Assembly (NCBI GenBank): GCA_009760855.2
Contig: WPIO01000028.1
Location: 1,612,001 to 1,676,000 of the forward strand
Direction of reading: 5' to 3'
Length of the DNA: 64,000 bases
Source: Cristatella mucedo
Lineage: Eukaryota; Bryozoa; Phylactolaemata; Cristatellidae
In this document: one piece after another, positions 26,437 to 37,544 of the stretch
Position numbering within the stretch: the first letter of the stretch is position 1
Layout of the letters: the number at the start of each line of letters is the position of its first letter
Notes under the pieces: generated by a model
Told to the model about the DNA's origin: nothing
The model's database searches: none
What the model saw: only the letters and a program-made list of their open reading frames with translations
Position numbers and translations under genes: made by a program

Positions 26437-28546
26437 AGAGAGAGAGAGAAAGAGAGTGCCAAAGGGAAGATTCAGCCACGCGCCATCGTCGCCAAAGCAG
26501 CGCCTGACGAGCAAGCTCGTCCGCGTGCCACTCACAGCGTGTTCATGTTGCGAATGGCCCGCCTCGAAAGCACGACGTCGCTCGCTGCCTTCTTGAAGGC
26601 CCTACAGGATGTTCAAATCGCCCACTGCGTACAAGGACAAGTGCTGCGCAGCGGGCAGCACGTGAGCTGCGCAGAAACTGCAGCAGCGCCTCCTTCTTTA
26701 GACGCTAGGCGGCTGCTGCCGGCCGCCGCTTACCGCAGGGTGAGGTACAGCGGTCTCACGGCAAACAGCGGGAAGGTGTGCACCCGCACCATTATTAAGA
26801 CGAACACCGAGTACAGCAAGAGTTTTGCGCAGCCTACAACGAGCGCAGCAGCTGGCCTCGGTAAGTCGGCACACGGCGCGTGTGGCTGGTGAAAAATTGG
26901 CAGGCTGCTCAGCAGCTAAGACGTGCAGGCATAGCAATGATGGCCCCACACTGTCTTCTTCGGCAACACTCGAGATAAGAGCAGCAAGAGCGCAGACTTG
27001 GCAAGCTCCAGTGCAGCAGCAGCATAAAGCAGAACGCTCAGCACGCACTCGTCACGAGCTCCAAGTAAAGAAGCATCACCGCTTTGCTTTCCCAAGGAGT
27101 CTCGTTCTGCATGTCGACAGCGTGCAGGGTGTACTTGCAGAACGTCATGAACACGGCCACAATCAAGATGGCATACTGCAAACACAAGAGACACGCGCAC
27201 AGTGCAGGGGGAGGGGTTGGAGTCAGCAAAACAGGTAGCCCAACAGAACACCGCATCGAGACGGCAAACACCAGCTACACGAGGAAGCTCACCTCAAAGC
27301 CGAACACCACCTGCGCGGTTGCTCCTTTGGCCACGGTGCTGAGGTATGCGTGCTGCACGAAGTAGGCATCGGCAGCAACCAGCAAACTAAGCAGCACTGC
27401 AAAAGCAACAGGACGACCAGTTGGCACAACCGAACGCACGCGGCAGCACAACACAGGACGGAAACGTGCTAAGCACGAGCGAACAAAGCACGAGAAAAGC
27501 TGAAGGATAAATGAACCAATGCCCGCAAGGTCAAACGGCAGGCCTGGTGGAGAGAGCAGCGGCAAGGCCTACTCTCCGACATTGGCAAAGTAGATAGATA
27601 GATGGACGGATGGATAAATAGATACATCTATACACACATACATATCAATAGATATATAGATCGACAGACATTTACAATAACTCACCGGTGATGCGAAAAT
27701 GAAAAGCGCAGCCGAGCGCCGGACTTCGTTCCATCTATAAACAGACAAGCGCTGCCGAAGTGCTTGCTGTGAAACAACCAGCTCGGACGCAGATAGTATG
27801 GATGGATAGGCTATGGAGCAGAGGAGAGAGGGCAGAGTGAGCAAGCGTGCACAGCGGCGACCTACGTAATCAACACGGTCTTCAGCAAGCCAGTGAAAGC
27901 ACTTCAAGTAAAGCAGTATGGTAAACATGGCCACGAAGCTTGCGCTGAAATCCTCACGAAAGACAGTGAACGCTAGACACGTCTCAGTGATGGCATACCA
28001 AGACTTCTCGATGAGATGCTGAAACAGAATCCATACTTTACAGATACCATTTTAGCAGCAGCTGTGCATGCAAGGAGCAGCCACACTCGTACAGACCACG
28101 TGCCGATTATGACTAGTACAAAAGTAGCGCTGGTCCGTGGAAACAAAATACAAACAGATATATGCATATTCCGTGCCGATAAACTGCCACCAAGAGGTGG
28201 GATTCGAACGACGAAGCAACACTGGTAGGAAAACAGGTATAGCCCTACCACAAGAATGAGCTTGCTTGAACTGTTTCTAAAGCCACTACTGGCTGACGAC
28301 ATAGTCAGGGATTTTCCTAAGCATATTATACTCTGGAAACAAACCAGTAAAATGTGCTAGTTGCTTTAGAAATCGATGTTTACACCATCGAGTAGGTCAC
28401 TTATTCACCAACATTTTTTTAAACAAAAAATATGATAATCAAACACATTATTCAAGTAGACGGTGAAGCCAATTCACTGGTTGTCGGAACTATCTATAAC
28501 AACTCCCTAGTTCAAAAGGCTAACACTAAAAAATAAACAAGAGCAA

Positions 28547-28642
<96 letters not shown>

Positions 28643-28920
28643 CAGAGACAGACAGAGACAGACAGAGACAGAGACAGAGAGAGACAGAGAAAAGTGTTGA
28701 GCGTATGTGTTTGCCTTGCAATCGGAAGCAAATCGAATATTGCTCATTAAGTTTCTGCAACTAAACAATTCTTCTTTACACCTGCTCCAAGACTAACCAG
28801 CTAAGCATCCTGACATTTTCCACAAAGGAGAAACTCTTAACTATCATACTTCCATTCCATTGGAGCAGCAGCCGGCTTGCTCTTTTTAAAGCTGTGCAGA
28901 TGCATCACTTTAAATTCACT

Positions 28921-28996
<76 letters not shown>

Positions 28997-31900
28997 GACC
29001 CACATCATGACTTAAGAGGGCAGTGGCAGAATGGAGGTGGGATCCCAGTAGGCACTACTTGAGCCACATTATTGATTGTAAATTATACACGGCTATTGAC
29101 TGGAGGCCTCGGTATCGAATGCAAGCCACTTACTTCTATTTCTGCTGGTCGAAGCTGACCGAAGAAAATCTTGCACATAAGCTTTCCGGTGATGAGAACG
29201 ACAATCAGCGACTGGAGCGCGAGCACCTGCAATTGTAGCGCTCGGGCAGGACAGGGGTCTGCACGCTATCGAGCAAGCAGCCGCAAAGCCCTCAATGGGA
29301 GGCCAAAAAGCAACACACAGTGCTCTCGATGTCATGACCATTCGCTCCGACCACCTCATCCGTTGGACTCAAGCAGCATGGCATCGTGCCCGATGGCCAC
29401 TGGAGCTCGTCGTCATATCCATAGCTATCCTTGTGCCACATAAGCTCTGAGTGCTAAGCAAAATGTTTCCAATCTAAATGTCACCTACCTATCGCCTGGC
29501 TGGGTGCATTTGTTAACCTGCTTACCGGGGGGGGGGGGGGCAACGGCTTATCAGACCCTAAGCACAAACTTCAATAACGGAATAAAGGAAGGCCAGGCAA
29601 AAGCACAGCAATTCGGCAGCAGTAGGGGCGATGCAGTGCCGTCTACAGCTGTCACCTCAAAGTGAGGTAAGAGAAATAGAAAGCATTCCAATGTACACAA
29701 GCAATTGCTGTGCACGATCTGCACGATTGCAAGCAGCATAAGCACGGAGGTGGGTACCAGCTAGAGACCGGCTTAGGATTCGCCCTGCGTGTGCTTCCAG
29801 GAAAGCGCAAGCTGAGCGTGCCTGCCCTCATGAGCACATCTGTAAGCCTGTCACCAGAGCCCTGGGAACAAGGAGTGTGACCCAGGCAGGCCTTGCAGTC
29901 TGGAGTCGGAACCACAGCGAGTAGTCACATGTCAGCTTTAAGAGGAGGGCTGGGGATGTTCATAACTTCACACGAAATGGCAACGATGCGCGAGATCGCC
30001 TAACGATTGGTGGCAAACTTATTAGGTAGCCATGCAGAAGCACGACAGTCGGCATAGGAGTGTGTACTGGATGTGAGTGGAAGTCGGAGAGAAGGTGGCA
30101 GTAGCAGAAGGCTACAGCAGCTACTCTCCCGCTGCCGACTATGGCACAACCTTTCCAGCGGTCCTATGCTGCTACTTCCATGTTAATCACTACCTCAACT
30201 ACTCTTCTGACTCTGCTATACTTCCCACTTTCTATTTGTCGTGTGAGATGAAGTCTGTTGGCTACCGTATGCGTACCGAAAGCCGCCTAGTCTGTGAGTA
30301 CGCTATACAAAACTCTCCTGCGTAACACCCGCATAGTCTTTGTGGAGTTATAGACAGAGATACATTAAAGGCAGTTTAGGACTTACGTTGTGAACTGCTC
30401 CCGGTTTTGGCAAGCTGGAATTCATAATGGCACTACTGCAGTGCTACAGAGCTTAAAAGACTATGGGCCCCGGATTGCTAGTCGGGGTTAACGTTTTATG
30501 ACACAGAATACGCTAGGTTTTTCTTGTACCCAATGTGTAGTCAGTGCAGTCAGGCAGGAGGAGGGTGATGTACCATTGCTGTCTAAAAGTACTTTTTAAA
30601 CTTGACGCTTAAAGAAATGCACAGCAGGTAATTTTTCGTACCTTATTGCTACAAAAACTGCAGGCTCACTACAGCGAAAGGATAACTCAAATGGCTGAAT
30701 CTACTGCAAAAGCCATGCTGATCATCATGTACAAACAGATCGATTTCTCTATGGTAATAATAATAATAATAATGCACTTGATAAAGCGCCCTCAGAGAAC
30801 TTGAATCTCTTTCTAGGCGCTTTACATTTGCTGCAAAGGGAAATGCAATTGAATGGTAAGTAAAATCATGCTTGAAAAAAACAAACAAAATGAATAATAT
30901 GGTTAGGGGTGATATGCACAGGGTCAGCATGCAAATGTGGTTAGTGGCAGCATGCACAGTGTCAGCACGCATAAGCACATGAAGGACGAATCACAGGGAC
31001 CCACTAAATGCTGTCTTAAATAGGTGGTAGCACTGAAGCCCAAACAAGCGTCCAGCAAATATACCAATCTTTAAGCAGGCAGGCATGGAACAACATGACA
31101 GTAGCCTGCGAGAGAGACGAGAAAGTTATATAAACTAAGAATGCTGCTGCAGCACTTAGCAGATACTAATCTAGCTCTCATACGAGGCAGCTGTAAAGAA
31201 GTCAGTTAGCACAGGTATCTGCTGCAGCGGCTTGCCAATTGGAGGCTGTTGCACCGACAGCAGCTGATCGTCAGATGCCAAGCTTTTTCACAAATTATGA
31301 ATGTTGCTAACCGGCAGCCAGCTCATCTCAAGGGGATCCCTCAGCTAGAGAAACACGTTAGCTTTCGACCACCACCGGCCGCAGGTTCTGAAGACACTTG
31401 CTACTGGGTGGTCATCATCGATGACCCCCAGCTATTTCTGATGATTATTTTATTTCATTTTATGTTGCCTCCGTGCATAGCGACCAGGTCACGGTTTGTC
31501 ATCAAGGATTACGTTAGGGGGAAAGCAATACCTCGATCTCATGGGGAAGGCAATACTTCGATCCTAACAAACAAATCGAAGTAGATCGATGATAGACAGA
31601 ACAAAGAGTTGCAGAAACTAGTGAGGCAAGCATACACCAATTTGATAACTAATTCGGGTTACTTCCAGATAGATGCTGCCGTCAGTTGCATTTTCGCTAT
31701 GTGGCACAGTTGGAGAGAGTGGGTCACACCCACTGGTCAAGCGAGTAACGAGCCTGATCTGCAGATCGCGTTCGCATAGCCGCCGGCGTAATGGCCAGCA
31801 AAGTAAAAAAGGGCGCCGAATGAGCTATGCTGTCTAAGCTTTGGAGTGGTCAGGTCTCATCCGGCAGACCGGTCACCTGTGGAGATCCACAAGGGTTAGT

Positions 31901-33610
31901 TCTCGGTCCTTTGCTTCTCTCTATTGATACCGAGCCTTTCGAAAAAGTTATTTGGGCCCATGGGATCGACTATCACTTCTATGTTGACAATAACAGCTGC
32001 GTTTGCCATTTTAACTAATTGAACGAACTGCAGCCACTGCTAACCTAATCTAAATAACCTCTCAGACATTCATAATGGAGGTCACATTATACATAAACTA
32101 AACGACGATAAAACTGAAGCCTACCTGGTAACTAAGCCCTAAGCATGCAGCTGGACCAAGAGGAGACTTCGTTCTTCCAATTGGTGAGGTTGTAGTGTGA
32201 CCCTGACCATGAGCTCGGAATTTAGGTATCTCTTGTTTGGTTAGCACATCAGAGTGCCGGCCGATGAACAACACCGACAATTTATTCTACTACTCACAGA
32301 GCAGAGGAGACTAGAGTGGGATAGAGGGGCGGGTGAAGTCGTGCTTCCTCTGCTCTGTGAGTAGTAGAATAAATTGTTGGCATTGTTCATCGGCTGGCTC
32401 TCTGATGTGCGACCCAAACTACAGTATCCTCTTTTATAACTGCTGCAAGTTGACGAGTCTTGAGAATTCTAGCCTTCCTTGCTAAGTTATCTGGAAGCTC
32501 TATTAAAAAGACTGCACCCACAGCTAGCCACTACGTTCGATCTCGGTCTAAGGGAAGGCACTGTCTACAGGGCGGATTGCTAAAATTTTAGAGAGCTCCC
32601 GGGTTCTGTCTAGGCTGGACTGCTGCGATTCCGTCTTGGCTGTGCTTGCGGAAAATAGCGATTAAGCCTTCGTAGCTGGTGAAGAATATGGCACCAAGTC
32701 AACCGATCCCGGGTGGTTCAGCCACGTCGTGTCTCCGTTGCTGAAGGAGATGCGATGGCTCCCAGTTGATCAACTGATACAGAGCAAAATCCTTGCTCTG
32801 ATTCGCAAAGCACACAGTGGCTTGGCTCCTTCATAACAAGCAAACTGCTGCACCAGTTACAGGTTCCTCGTGTCCTCAGGTCCTCTATGGACAATAAATT
32901 AGCTGTGCCATTCTTTCGCTTACAGATCGTTGGTGACGGATGCTTTTGCTATTCAGCTCCTAGACTGTGGAACACACTTCCACAATTCTTATGTAAAGTC
33001 ACTATCCTCCTGCCGCCGACTGTGGCACATCTTTTCCGGCCGTCCTGAGCTGCTACTGCTACTCATGCTACTCACTTCCACGACTGCCCTCTTGACTCAG
33101 CTAAGCTTTTCACTTCCTTTTTGTTGCACGAGAAGGCGTGTGCTGACTATCGCATGCGTATCGAAGGCCGCTTGAGCTATGAGCGCGCTAGAGAAAACTC
33201 ACCAGCGTAGCTCCTACTTGGCCCCTGTGGCTTTGTAGAGTTACACGACTATACAACTGTCTGCAATCGGCATTTTGCAACAACGATGCTGCTACTTTTA
33301 CTATGAAAAACACAGAGGGAGTCACGGCGATAGAGGCATCGTAAAAATTGTGTTAAAATTACCATGCGAAACAAGCATAGATGCATAGCATAGATGCATC
33401 CGTCAAATACAAGAGAACGAAGCGAGAGTTCGACCATACGAGATATGGAGACGCGTCGCAAGCTGCGAGAGCCCGACTTACCGCGAGGCATGGATTGGAC
33501 TTCGTTAGGTACACGACGGTGGGATAGAATTGCTTCTTCTGGTAGTAGGCATTACCCACCACCAAAGAAGTGAGCAAGAAGCTCAGACCGGTAAGTGCAT
33601 ACACTTTCAT
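14869..33610 (-). CDS. SYVN1: ERAD E3 ubiquitin-protein ligase synoviolin/HRD1, 14 exons, complete
   Basis: Membrane-embedded RING E3 of the ER that ubiquitinates misfolded proteins and forms the retrotranslocation channel with SEL1L and Derlins. Exons on the minus strand, 5' to 3': 33610-33482, 29226-29134, 28018-27866, 27734-27686, 27396-27293, 27175-27049, 26833-26734, 26601-26536, 26299-26022, 24106-24068, 23945-23703, 16825-16627, 16377-16148, 15020-14869. Total 1962 nt, 653 residues, every junction in phase. The N-terminal 250 residues match HRD1 closely (AYYQKKQFYPTVVYLTKSNP; KCFHWLAEDRVDY; HTFPLFAVRPLYL) and hold six membrane segments. RING-H2 is at about residues 288-326 (C288, C291, C304, H306, H309, C312, C323, C326). 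A long Ala/Pro/Gln-rich linker follows, then the conserved C-terminal helix (LRGLSSDELRLLEGSERAQL) and a basic RRRRLQRLE motif. Human SYVN1 is about 617 aa, so the length is normal. Confidence 0.97.
16148..16377 (-). CDS. SYVN1: HRD1 exon 13: Ala/Pro/Ser linker
   Basis: Acceptor tgtcgctgtag and donor gtgtgt; phase 2 in, 1 out, the only frame joining both neighbours. Low-complexity A/P/S/G sequence like the equivalent region of vertebrate HRD1. Several other open frames here are shadows caused by GC-rich triplet repeats. Confidence 0.82.
16627..16825 (-). CDS. SYVN1: HRD1 exon 12: conserved C-terminal helical domain
   Basis: Encodes LRGLSSDELRLLEGSERAQL and IQTLLDAAVEQMAQYVAV. This is the conserved region near the HRD1 C terminus, reported in mammals to bind FAM8A1/Herp (established knowledge, not shown here). 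Phase 1 in, 2 out. The preceding intron is about 6.9 kb and full of retroelement fragments. Confidence 0.95.
19960..21270 (+). mobile_element. Family A retrotransposon fragment
   Basis: Translated fragments match the YADDTQLYL-to-C-terminus part of family A with many stops and an internal divergent stretch. In an HRD1 intron. Confidence 0.7.
21250..21830 (-). mobile_element. Family A retrotransposon fragment, opposite orientation
   Basis: Minus-strand match to the family A C-terminal block (LVQNLVAGLICRKHCNSHVI; PLLTNLHRLPVKQRIDFKVL) with the 3' tail near 21255-21310. It abuts the plus-strand copy, giving a head-on pair. Confidence 0.75.
22015..23600 (+). mobile_element. Family A retrotransposon copy, decayed
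   Basis: Contains degraded reverse-transcriptase blocks (FRPVSLLTFLSKK; LLVLLDLLKAFDTIDKQVLL; WFRSYLSERLQSI), several frameshifts, then the 3' tail with the AAAG...GAGATTAAG hairpin and TTATTATT at 23540-23600. Lies in the large HRD1 intron. Confidence 0.88.
23703..23945 (-). CDS. SYVN1: HRD1 exon 11: Pro/Ala/Gln-rich linker
   Basis: Encodes QAMFAVVPPLRWPPAPGFVP then Gln- and Ala-rich low-complexity sequence, equivalent to the proline-rich cytosolic linker of HRD1. Phase 1 in and out; 243 nt; donor gtgagc. Confidence 0.85.
24068..24106 (-). CDS. SYVN1: HRD1 exon 10 (39 nt)
   Basis: Small exon encoding PMNAAAAAALAQ, phase 1 in and out, acceptor tgcgttgcag, donor gtgagt. Being in phase on both sides it could be skipped without a frameshift. 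Confidence 0.78.
26022..26299 (-). CDS. SYVN1: HRD1 exon 9: RING-H2 finger
   Basis: Encodes YPDATAEELRAGDVCIICRE, then CGHVFHASCLRSWFQRQQTC and PTCRLEVLR, all eight zinc ligands intact, then an Ala/Pro-rich tail. Phase 2 in, 1 out. A (CA)n-(GA)n microsatellite (26375-26450) sits in the preceding intron. Confidence 0.97.
26375..26450. repeat. (CA)n-(GA)n compound microsatellite
   Basis: CA run to 26432 followed by GA units, in the HRD1 intron before the RING exon. Confidence 0.96.
26536..26601 (-). CDS. SYVN1: HRD1 exon 8 (66 nt)
   Basis: Encodes AFKKAASDVVLSRRAIRNMN, the conserved linker between TM6 and the RING. Donor gtgagt, phase 2 in and out. Confidence 0.95.
26734..26833 (-). CDS. SYVN1: HRD1 exon 7: TM6
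   Basis: Encodes CAKLLLYSVFVLIMVRVHTF and PLFAVRPLYLTLR; 100 nt, phase 1 in, 2 out; donor gtaagc. Confidence 0.95.
27049..27175 (-). CDS. SYVN1: HRD1 exon 6: TM5
   Basis: Encodes YAILIVAVFMTFCKYTLHAV then PWESKAVMLLYLELVT; 127 nt. The donor gtgcgt at 27048 is used rather than gtgacg seven bases earlier, because only it keeps the phase and aligns ELVTSCAKL with the family. Confidence 0.93.
27293..27396 (-). CDS. SYVN1: HRD1 exon 5: TM4
   Basis: Encodes LLSLLVAADAYFVQHAY and GATAQVVFGFE; 104 nt, phase 1 in, 0 out. Acceptor gcttttgcag, donor gtgagc. Confidence 0.95.
27588..27662. repeat. Degenerate GATA/GATG repeat
   Basis: Imperfect tagatagatagatggacgg type repeat; in an HRD1 intron. Confidence 0.8.
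27686..27734 (-). CDS. SYVN1: HRD1 exon 4 (49 nt)
   Basis: Very short exon encoding MERSPALGCAFHFRIT, matching the cytosolic loop of HRD1 (MERSPNISWLFHCRI in human). Acceptor tttatag, donor gtgagt; phase 0 in, 1 out. Confidence 0.92.
27866..28018 (-). CDS. SYVN1: HRD1 exon 3: TM3
   Basis: Encodes HLIEKSWYAITETCLAFTVF and KCFHWLAEDRVDY; 153 nt, phase 0. Donor taken as gtaggt (after TAC) because it keeps phase with the next exon. A gt four bases downstream (gtcgcc) is weaker. Confidence 0.94.
28549..28690. repeat. (GA)n then (GACAGA)n microsatellite
   Basis: Pure GA to about 28623, then GACAGA units. Confidence 0.97.
28922..28993. repeat. (CA)n microsatellite
   Basis: About 36 CA units beside HRD1 exon 2. 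Confidence 0.97.
29134..29226 (-). CDS. SYVN1: HRD1 exon 2: TM2
   Basis: Acceptor caattgcag, donor gtaagt, 93 nt, phase 0 both ends. Encodes VLALQSLIVVLITGKLM then KIFFGQLRPAEIE, matching the HRD1 second membrane segment and loop. A (CA)n microsatellite lies about 140 bp downstream on the minus strand. Confidence 0.94.
30105..30400 (+). mobile_element. Family B retrotransposon 3' fragment
   Basis: Begins abruptly at the block shared with 5670-5940 (CTCCCGCTGCCGACTATGGC). Confidence 0.8.
30750..31040 (-). mobile_element. Family A 3' tail, truncated copy
   Basis: AAT repeats, hairpin tail and the following 200 bp of family A 3' UTR, nearly identical to 40262-40520; no coding part remains. Confidence 0.85.
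31825..33245 (+). mobile_element. Family B retrotransposon copy carrying a fold-back insertion
   Basis: Starts in the RT region (GLVLGPLLLSIDTEPFEKVI), runs through decayed central blocks to the 3' UTR. Interrupted at 32231-32424 by a fold-back element. It ends about 235 bp before HRD1 exon 1 on the opposite strand. Confidence 0.85.
32231..32424. mobile_element. Fold-back (MITE-like) element, 194 bp
   Basis: Arms 32245-32308 and 32346-32409 are inverted copies, 59 of 64 bases matching, with a weaker extension outward. The element is flanked by TATC on both sides (32227-32230, 32425-32428), consistent with a 4-bp target duplication in family B sequence. No coding capacity. Confidence 0.8.
33482..33610 (-). 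CDS. SYVN1: HRD1 exon 1: start codon and TM1
   Basis: ATG at 33610-33608 begins MKVYALTGLSFLLTSLVVGN, the first membrane segment, then the invariant QFYPTVVYLTKSNP. Donor gtaagt, phase 0. No other in-frame ATG fits the family start better. Confidence 0.95.
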
Positions 33611-33674
33611 GTTACGAGGCCTAACCGGAACTGCCGGGCAAGGGATACCCACTATGGCCGCGATGCCGTAGTCA

Positions 33675-33693
33675 CGTGGACCTTGTTCATTGG
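33675..33693 (-). promoter_or_regulatory. ER stress response element (ERSE) upstream of HRD1
   Basis: On the minus strand the sequence reads CCAAT, nine bases, CCACG: the exact ERSE consensus bound by NF-Y plus ATF6/XBP1. It lies 65 bp upstream of the HRD1 ATG and its CCACG half overlaps a CACGTG palindrome. Vertebrate SYVN1 is a known unfolded-protein-response target, so position and identity agree. Confidence 0.72.
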
Positions 33694-34914
33694 ATGTTTT
33701 GGTTACGCAGAGGGGGTGGGTGCTGCTGGGGCCCCCCCGCAGATTATAGGTGCTGACAAAATGTTGTGACAGCGCAGGAATTCGCTGCTATTTCAGAAAC
33801 GTTCGTTTTCGGTCATTATTTTTGGGCCTCAGTGAATTTCAGCCATTACAAAGAGATTTACCACCGGCGGCGTAGTTAAAATTACTCCAGCGGCACTCCT
33901 GCCTTTGCCCTAACGGTAAGGCGCTCAAATTTCGAGACCAAGGTTTCTGTTTTGAATGTCGCTGCATGCAGAATTGTATTCCCAGCTGTAAGCGAGGCGA
34001 GCGCCAAAGTGGCCATCCTGTTGCTGCAAAACTGAGGCTTTCGAGCCGGCAAATCTTTACTAATTTTGGTTTACTCCTGCCGATTGGAGCTTCCAGCCTG
34101 CACACGACTGGCGGGAAGTACTTCGGCAACCGCTGTCACCGCAATGGCGATATTACTTGTTGCAGATGATTTCCGCCGGAAAAGCTCAGAGCGTATGCAG
34201 CTAAAGTCCGCAACTCCAAAGCGGAGAGAGCACGAGAATTGGCGAAAACTCTGCACAGAAGTATTCTAGACTCGTCACGTGAGCGCCGTTATAACTACAC
34301 GCTCTCGATCGAGATCTCAGCCAGTTGAGGCGCGGGACACGATTGGGGATTTCTAATTCCAGCGTAAAAATGTAGTGAACATTGGCGCAGAGTCTGGCGA
34401 GCTTCTACGCTAATGCGGAAGAGCGCAAGCGTGAGATGACAAATACTGGTGAAGCTAGCGTCTCGACGCACGGCCTACAAGTCGTCGATGCTACACCGAT
34501 ACTCGCGCATAAGCCGACGATCCGAGAGCGCGTCAGCGACCGAACTAGTCCGCATCTTATGAAAAGTAGATGTCCTTATTGCAGGGCGCTACGTTCCAAA
34601 GCCTTCGAGGCCAATCCGCGAGGACTGAGCCGCTAATTAGCTATCATTCCAGATGAAAGGGTATACTGCCTAACCAGTAAATTAGGAAATAATAGGTTTC
34701 TAACTAGTTCAAGTCGGGAGCCACTCGTAATACCAGGGACATCTATCTGAACGACGCGATACGCCAGCATTTCGGCAACGCACGGTCACTACTTTAAGTG
34801 AATAAGCGTGCAGCCGAAAGGTCAACCGGATGTACAGGTACGTAGCACTAAACGCTGCACAGCGCCCCTGCCGATCTTAGACTGTGGAACTTTCTTTCGC
34901 AACGTCATCTACGA

Positions 34915-35075
34915 AGGTAAGGTGCTCGCTCTTCACGACCGAGGCTGTGGGTTCGAATCGTGTGTGAATCGAATAGTGTGCGATCGTTTATTGCCAACTG
35001 CAATGATGATAGCCGTCAAGGCTCTTCTGCCGCGAGACAAACGAGACTGCAAGTCAGCTAATATTTTTATTTCCG
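34915..35075 (+). mobile_element. tRNA-derived SINE
   Basis: AAGGTGCTCGCTCTTCACGA head, B-box GGGTTCGAATC, and 3' end GTCAGCTAATATTTTTATTT. Confidence 0.75.
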
Positions 35076-35374
35076 GGTCGTAAAGAACTCGTTATGCACT
35101 CGGCAGATTATGTAACGCATCTCAATACGAACAAACGCGTTTACGCTAATCTGCAATAAGCGAAACCACGCGGCCGGTTGGTTTTCGCTTCGGCGGCGTT
35201 CAAGCTAAGCTTGCCGGCAGTGAAGAGGGCCAAGAAACGATATCGCCTTCGCTCCGTCTCCAGCAGCTCATTGAAGCCCCATGCGTTTAGGTGCACCGCC
35301 TAGCACTGATAACAATCGGGTTGCGATTTTAACTTTACGACGTTGGATTTAAAAGAACAACATTACAACGTCGA

Positions 35375-35445
35375 CCGATTCAGCAGTCTCAATTGTATAG
35401 TATCAGAAGAGCCTTAACGGACTCGCGTTGGCCACCCGATAAGTC
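35375..35445 (-). mobile_element. SINE 3' fragment
   Basis: Only the body/3' end (cagcagtctcaattgtatag) of the SINE remains. Confidence 0.5.
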
Positions 35446-37544
35446 CGCTGGCCTTTCGTCGAGGCTAAAGGCTCGAGATAAATATCAGAGAGTGGCCGTG
35501 ATTGTCCTCGTTGAATTCTACCGTCCTCGGGGGATTTGATGCGGTTAGCATCCGCAGGCATTCGCAGCTCAGCAACCCACAGAGTTGATTTATAAAGTCA
35601 ATTTCATTTTATCATCCCCTTAAGCATCGAGTTATCCTCTAGAGACTAGCGGGGACCTGGAGCTAAGAAGCGGAGACCGCGAACATTCACTTTTTAGCTG
35701 GCCATTTACGTGTGCCGCCGTGAGGCCTTGCGTCACAGGTGCACCAGCCAAAAGTCCTCATAAGCCTCTCATCAGCAAAATATCTTTAGCTTCTTCAAAA
35801 AATAGCCTTCTCTGAACGCAAACTCCAATTCTGCACGATAAAGAAAAAGAGCCAATTACGTGGACTTTTTAGCTCTGCAAAAACGGTCGAAATGCCGAAT
35901 TCTGGGAAAGTCTGAATGTCTAAACTGAGATGGTGCCCGTCCGAAACCTCAAACTAAGCGCCATCTGGTACCTGCATTCTAAGAGTCCGAAGCTGCACGC
36001 CAAAAATTACATGCCTGTCCGTAAGGCTTAGATGTAACTTTATTACGTTACTATGGTTCCGTATCTCTGGCGAAACGGCACGAAGCAGCGCCCACCGGCT
36101 GTGCCTAAAAGCCCAGACCATGGCTCACTGGACTCCCTGAAAAATGGTCTCAAATTAGGAAGAAGAGCCCGAATCTCTGCTCAGATATCGAACACCACCT
36201 GGAGCTTGGCGGAAACGCAGCACCACTATTTAAAGAGTCCGAATTGGCAAGTCTAAAACGCGTCGCTCGGCAAACCTCGTTAGACCTCTCTAGGAAAGAA
36301 CTTACCACTTCAGCAACACTAATACTACGACTTAACCCCTACAGAATAAGGGCAGAAGCTCCGGAAACTGACCTCGAACGGACGTGAAGGCTCAACGAAA
36401 AATGTATTAAGTGGTGATCAAACTTGTTCACCTATTATTTTGAATCGTCCGCTTAAATGGACAAAAATAAATTCCAATGTGGAAATTCCCAGAAAGTTTC
36501 CCGATTCTCGGATTACACAAACAAAAAACCAGTGATAGTACCCAAATTAAATGGGACATCCTATCGGAGTGACGAGTTGTGTACAGCCGGATTTAATTCA
36601 TTGCGATTCAAATTGCACCGACCACTAAAAGCACATTTATTATTTTTGTAGAAGAAACATCCGAAAATTTTACAACAAAGAGACTTAACCTAATAACGCA
36701 AATTGCCACAACCCAAATATACCCTCTCAGGAGATGTCTACCACTAACAACAGTCGTATTCATATATTAAAAGCGTGTGCCTACACAGTAGGCGAGTGGT
36801 AGCAGTAAAAGTCCTGCACATGAACTCATTTGACCAGCCTTGCTCTTCAAGTCAGCTCCCTAAAATATTCAAGCATAAGAATTCAGTATCAACTCAGCAA
36901 AAAGAAATCATATCGATCGATATCGCCATATGATAGAAAAGGCGTCACGACCAAAAAAGTGAAAATACTAGGAGTGGGATTTAACAGTTCAATATTATAA
37001 CAGCATGTAACTGTAATATTTACTGTAAAGTAGTGCAACTATTTAGACGGCAGGCGAACTCATAGCCTGTTTGGTGCTGTTTTTTCAGCTATGCAGGGAT
37101 AAATCAGAACCGTATTTTAACAGGAAAAAGCAAAGTCACAAAAGAAAGTCACAGCCCTCAGGGGAGAATTACCAAATCTTCCCGCCCCGAACGAGGCATG
37201 AGCAAATTATGCGACATCGGCGAGTCTTAATGTTTTAATGAACAGCGAACACGCGAATGAGCGAATATCCAGCCCATTTCAGCGACATTCGGTTTGCCTG
37301 GTCGTGAGCATGTACAAACATTTTGGTGCTACGACCCGGTGCGACCAGCCAGTAAGTCCATCGGTAACCACGGCTAAGACAGAGTATAAAATGGTACAGC
37401 GTACATCCATGCATGGCTAACCTCAATTAAGCATTTGAAATAATCATTAATGATAACGATACCAATAGTAATAAATCATTCATTTAGCCCCAAATAAGAA
37501 CTTCCCAGAAAGACTGTCCGAGGTTACGGCATGCGACGTGGCTA

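Larger units (their letters stand above)
33700..37540. other. Region upstream of HRD1, mostly unrecognised
   Basis: Apart from two SINE pieces I recognise nothing. Open frames are short and lack splice support. GC is moderate to 35.5 kb and lower after. Confidence 0.5.

Noticed and set aside
28186-28250. Possible tRNA gene (minus strand, GTTCGAATCCC)
   Set aside because: Only a B-box-like motif; no consistent cloverleaf or acceptor stem seen.
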